Virus record (IMG/VR): IMGVR_UViG_3300048927_000491
Location: 1-41,791 of that record
Length of the DNA stretch: 41,791 bases
Reading direction: 5' to 3' (one strand)
From: a virus
How positions within the stretch are numbered: the stretch's first letter is position 1; each line of letters starts with the position of its first letter. Positions 40,006 to 41,791 of the stretch are shown here, one piece after another. The notes under the pieces are model-generated. The model worked only from the letters and a program-made list of their open reading frames with translations. It was not told the origin of the DNA and did no database searches. The position numbers were made by a program, and so were the translations under genes.

Positions 40006-41274
40006 TTAGGTGCGGCGGCGACAGTTCAAAAGTGTTGCCGGCGAAGGAAGACCCTCGCACAGCAAGTCGGCCCATTCCTGGTTCAAGATGCGCCGCTGTC
40101 TCATGTACGCGGCTCGGTTGTAGTGCGCCTCGGTTCCCGCCGGCTTGTGCGCGAGCATGAGATCTATGACAGCCCGGTCGCCAGGCCGCTCCAGGTCGGC
40201 CGACCGTTCGTTCATGATCGTGCTGAAGGTGCTGCGCCAACCATGGGGAACGTGCTCCCCCTCGTAGTCGACCATCCGCCGATAGGCGACATTCAGCGCG
40301 TTGTCCGAGATCGCTCGATGAGAGAAGCGGGGGGAGGGGAAGAGATAGTGCCGATTTCCGGCGTGTTCCATCGCGGCTTTCACCGTCTGCACGGCCTGCC
40401 GGGATAGGGGGATGACGAAGTCGAATGCCTTCTGCTCGCTCTCCGCGAGGTCCAGCTTCATTTTCTCGGCGGGGATGTGCCACCGGGCATCCGGACCATC
40501 CAAATCCAAAAACTCTGCCGATTGAGCGAGGCGTAGCGGTCCCGGCCGGGCGGCAGTGAGCGCGAGCAACCGAGACGCCAGCTTCGTTGCGGGCTGTCCG
40601 GCCATAGCCTCGAAGTCCAACAAGAACTGCCTGGCCCGCTTGATCTGAAGGATAGCTGGATAGCGCCCCTGCACCTGTGGCTGCAGAATGGCTCCGATAG
40701 AAGCGGCAGGATTCATCTCCGCGTCGCCAGCGGCGATTGCCAAGTCGAAGATCGCTTGTATCCGCCACAGCAGTCGGTGAGCTGTATCCACCGCGCCCCG
40801 GCTCTGGACCGCATCGATCAGCGGCCGGATGTCCCTGGGCCGTATGCTGGTCAGCTGCAGAGCACCAATAGTCGGGAAGACGTCCCGCTCCAGGCTGCGT
40901 TTGACCGACGCATGATGCTTGGGCTTCCAACCGTCCTGTTGCAGCCGCAGCCACTCCAACGCTGCGATCTGGAAGGTACCGGTCTCCTCCTCTCTGCCAA
41001 GCCGGCGCGCGCGAGCCTTCTTCAACGCTTCGGCCGGATCCCGACCTGCCAACAACTCCGCTCTCGCCGCATCCTTGCGCTGTCGCGCCTCCTTCAGCGA
41101 CACCGTAGGGTATGGGCCAAAGGTGAGCTGCTTCTCTTTCCCTCCGAACCGATACTTCAGCCGCCAGCCCTTGAAGCCCGCTTTGGTGACGAGAAGGAAG
41201 AGACCTTCCCCGTCGAAAAGCTTGCGGTCTTTCGGCTCTGGTGCAGCCGCTTTGCACTCGCGATCTGTAAGCAT
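40006..41274 (-). CDS. int: Tyrosine integrase, P4 type
   Basis: 422 residues. The N-terminal DUF4102 arm-binding domain (KLFDGEGLFLLVTKAGFKGWRLKYRFGGKEKQLTFGPYPTVSLKEAR) leads to a catalytic domain with R243 (TAARPGPLR), H344 and R347 (HGWR), H376 (AHKPAG) and Y385 (AHYNRA), nine residues after H376. The first Arg box is slightly unusual (AARPGPLR instead of GxRxGE). It recombines at the tRNA-Thr 3' end. The start is 158 bp from attR, reading away from it. GGTGGGGG lies upstream of the ATG. Confidence 0.96.
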   Translation of the reverse strand: MLTDRECKAAAPEPKDRKLFDGEGLFLLVTKAGFKGWRLKYRFGGKEKQLTFGPYPTVSLKEARQRKDAARAELLAGRDPAEALKKARARRLGREEETGTFQIAALEWLRLQQDGWKPKHHASVKRSLERDVFPTIGALQLTSIRPRDIRPLIDAVQSRGAVDTAHRLLWRIQAIFDLAIAAGDAEMNPAASIGAILQPQVQGRYPAILQIKRARQFLLDFEAMAGQPATKLASRLLALTAARPGPLRLAQSAEFLDLDGPDARWHIPAEKMKLDLAESEQKAFDFVIPLSRQAVQTVKAAMEHAGNRHYLFPSPRFSHRAISDNALNVAYRRMVDYEGEHVPHGWRSTFSTIMNERSADLERPGDRAVIDLMLAHKPAGTEAHYNRAAYMRQRRILNQEWADLLCEGLPSPATLLNCRRRT

Positions 41275-41278
41275 AGGC

Positions 41279-41425
41279 TGCCCCCACCTTCGAGAGCTGC
41301 TGCCCCCGAGCTACCCCCATGATGCTTGGGAATAGGTGAGAACAAACAGGAAACGTTAGGAAGGCAGATGCGCGAATACCCCTTGATTCGCAAGGGGTGA
41401 AGGAATGGGTGGGAATCGGTGAGAA
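41279..41425. other. attP right-arm region with repeated motifs
   Basis: The gap between integrase and attR has TGCCCCC at 41279 and 41301 and TACCCCC at 41312 (spacings 22 and 11 bp), matching the left-arm heptamers at 191 and 203. A longer direct repeat TGGGAATMGGTGAGAA occurs at 41327-41342 and 41410-41425 (M = A or C). These are candidate integrase or host-factor arm sites. Confidence 0.45.
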
Positions 41426-41432
41426 AGGGTTT

Positions 41433-41508
<76 letters not shown>

Positions 41509-41525
41509 CCGCAGTGGCGGATGCA

Positions 41526-41552
41526 GCGCCCCTTACCTGAGGGAAGGGGCGC
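41526..41552. terminator. Inverted repeat between tRNA and host gene
   Basis: GCGCCCCTT (41526-41534) pairs with AAGGGGCGC (41544-41552), 9 bp, loop ACCTGAGGG. It lies after the leftward host gene and before the tRNA. No U-tract follows, so it is only a possible terminator. The rest of 41509-41588 is empty. Confidence 0.4.
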
Positions 41553-41588
41553 CGGTCCAGTGGTTTGGCCCGAAAATCCAGGCGTCCG

Positions 41589-41791
<203 letters not shown>

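Noticed and set aside
39977-41320. 447-codon frame on the minus strand overlapping integrase
   Set aside because: It is another frame of the integrase gene, rich in Gly/Arg/Ser; integrase itself has all catalytic residues.

Overview
The window holds one nearly complete P2-like (contractile-tailed) temperate prophage of about 41.3 kb, inserted in a tRNA-Thr(TGT) gene of a high-GC alphaproteobacterium, most likely a sphingomonad. The host assignment rests on the DUF885-type host gene on the right flank, the GapR/DUF2312 homologue, and a PhyR-type general-stress regulator, a family typical of Alphaproteobacteria. A 17-bp direct repeat (111-127 and 41432-41448) marks attL and attR. The attR copy is the 3' end of the intact tRNA gene, and the integrase lies beside it.

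Layout. (1) 222-7013, leftward early operon: a YdaS/Cro-like protein, a small zinc protein, a CII-position protein, an Ogr-like late activator, several small proteins including a GapR homologue, then an ASCH protein, a winged-helix protein, a PcfJ-domain protein, a DndC/PAPS-reductase-like protein, a DNA methyltransferase and an AlpA-like regulator at the attL end. (2) 7098-10625, rightward lysogeny operon: CI-like S24 repressor, HIRAN protein, zinc-ribbon membrane protein, and a 560-residue PhyR homologue with a roughly 300-residue C-terminal extension. (3) 10632-17702, leftward tail operon V-W-FI-FII-E/E'-T-U-D, with a programmed -1 frameshift in E. (4) 17837-20029, cargo: a P-loop ATPase and a Dam methyltransferase. 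(5) 20209-27351, leftward J-I-fibre operon, with an S74-chaperone fibre and a repeat-rich SGNH-esterase fibre. (6) 27567-33657, leftward O-N-M-(TM)-L-X-holin-endolysin-R-S. (7) 33818-36729, rightward P-Q (terminase, portal), followed by a lipoprotein gene. (8) 37467-41274: two unknown proteins, a replication-initiator-like winged-helix protein, and integrase.

Regulation. Three near-identical dyads of the form CATTTGG-N12-CCAAATG sit in front of V, in front of J, and between the divergent O and P genes. These are the places where P2 has late promoters, and P2 Ogr also binds a dyad with 12-bp spacing, so the dyads are probably the Ogr-like activator's sites. CI and Cro share a control region containing the perfect palindrome ATAGACATGTCTAT and a second half-site.

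The most unusual features are the phage-borne extended PhyR in the lysogeny operon, the dyad set with its constant distance to start codons, the DndC/methyltransferase/PcfJ/ASCH early cluster, and the ATPase cargo gene in the tail region. No intergenic stretch exceeds 300 bp. Most other long open frames are antisense shadows caused by high GC.
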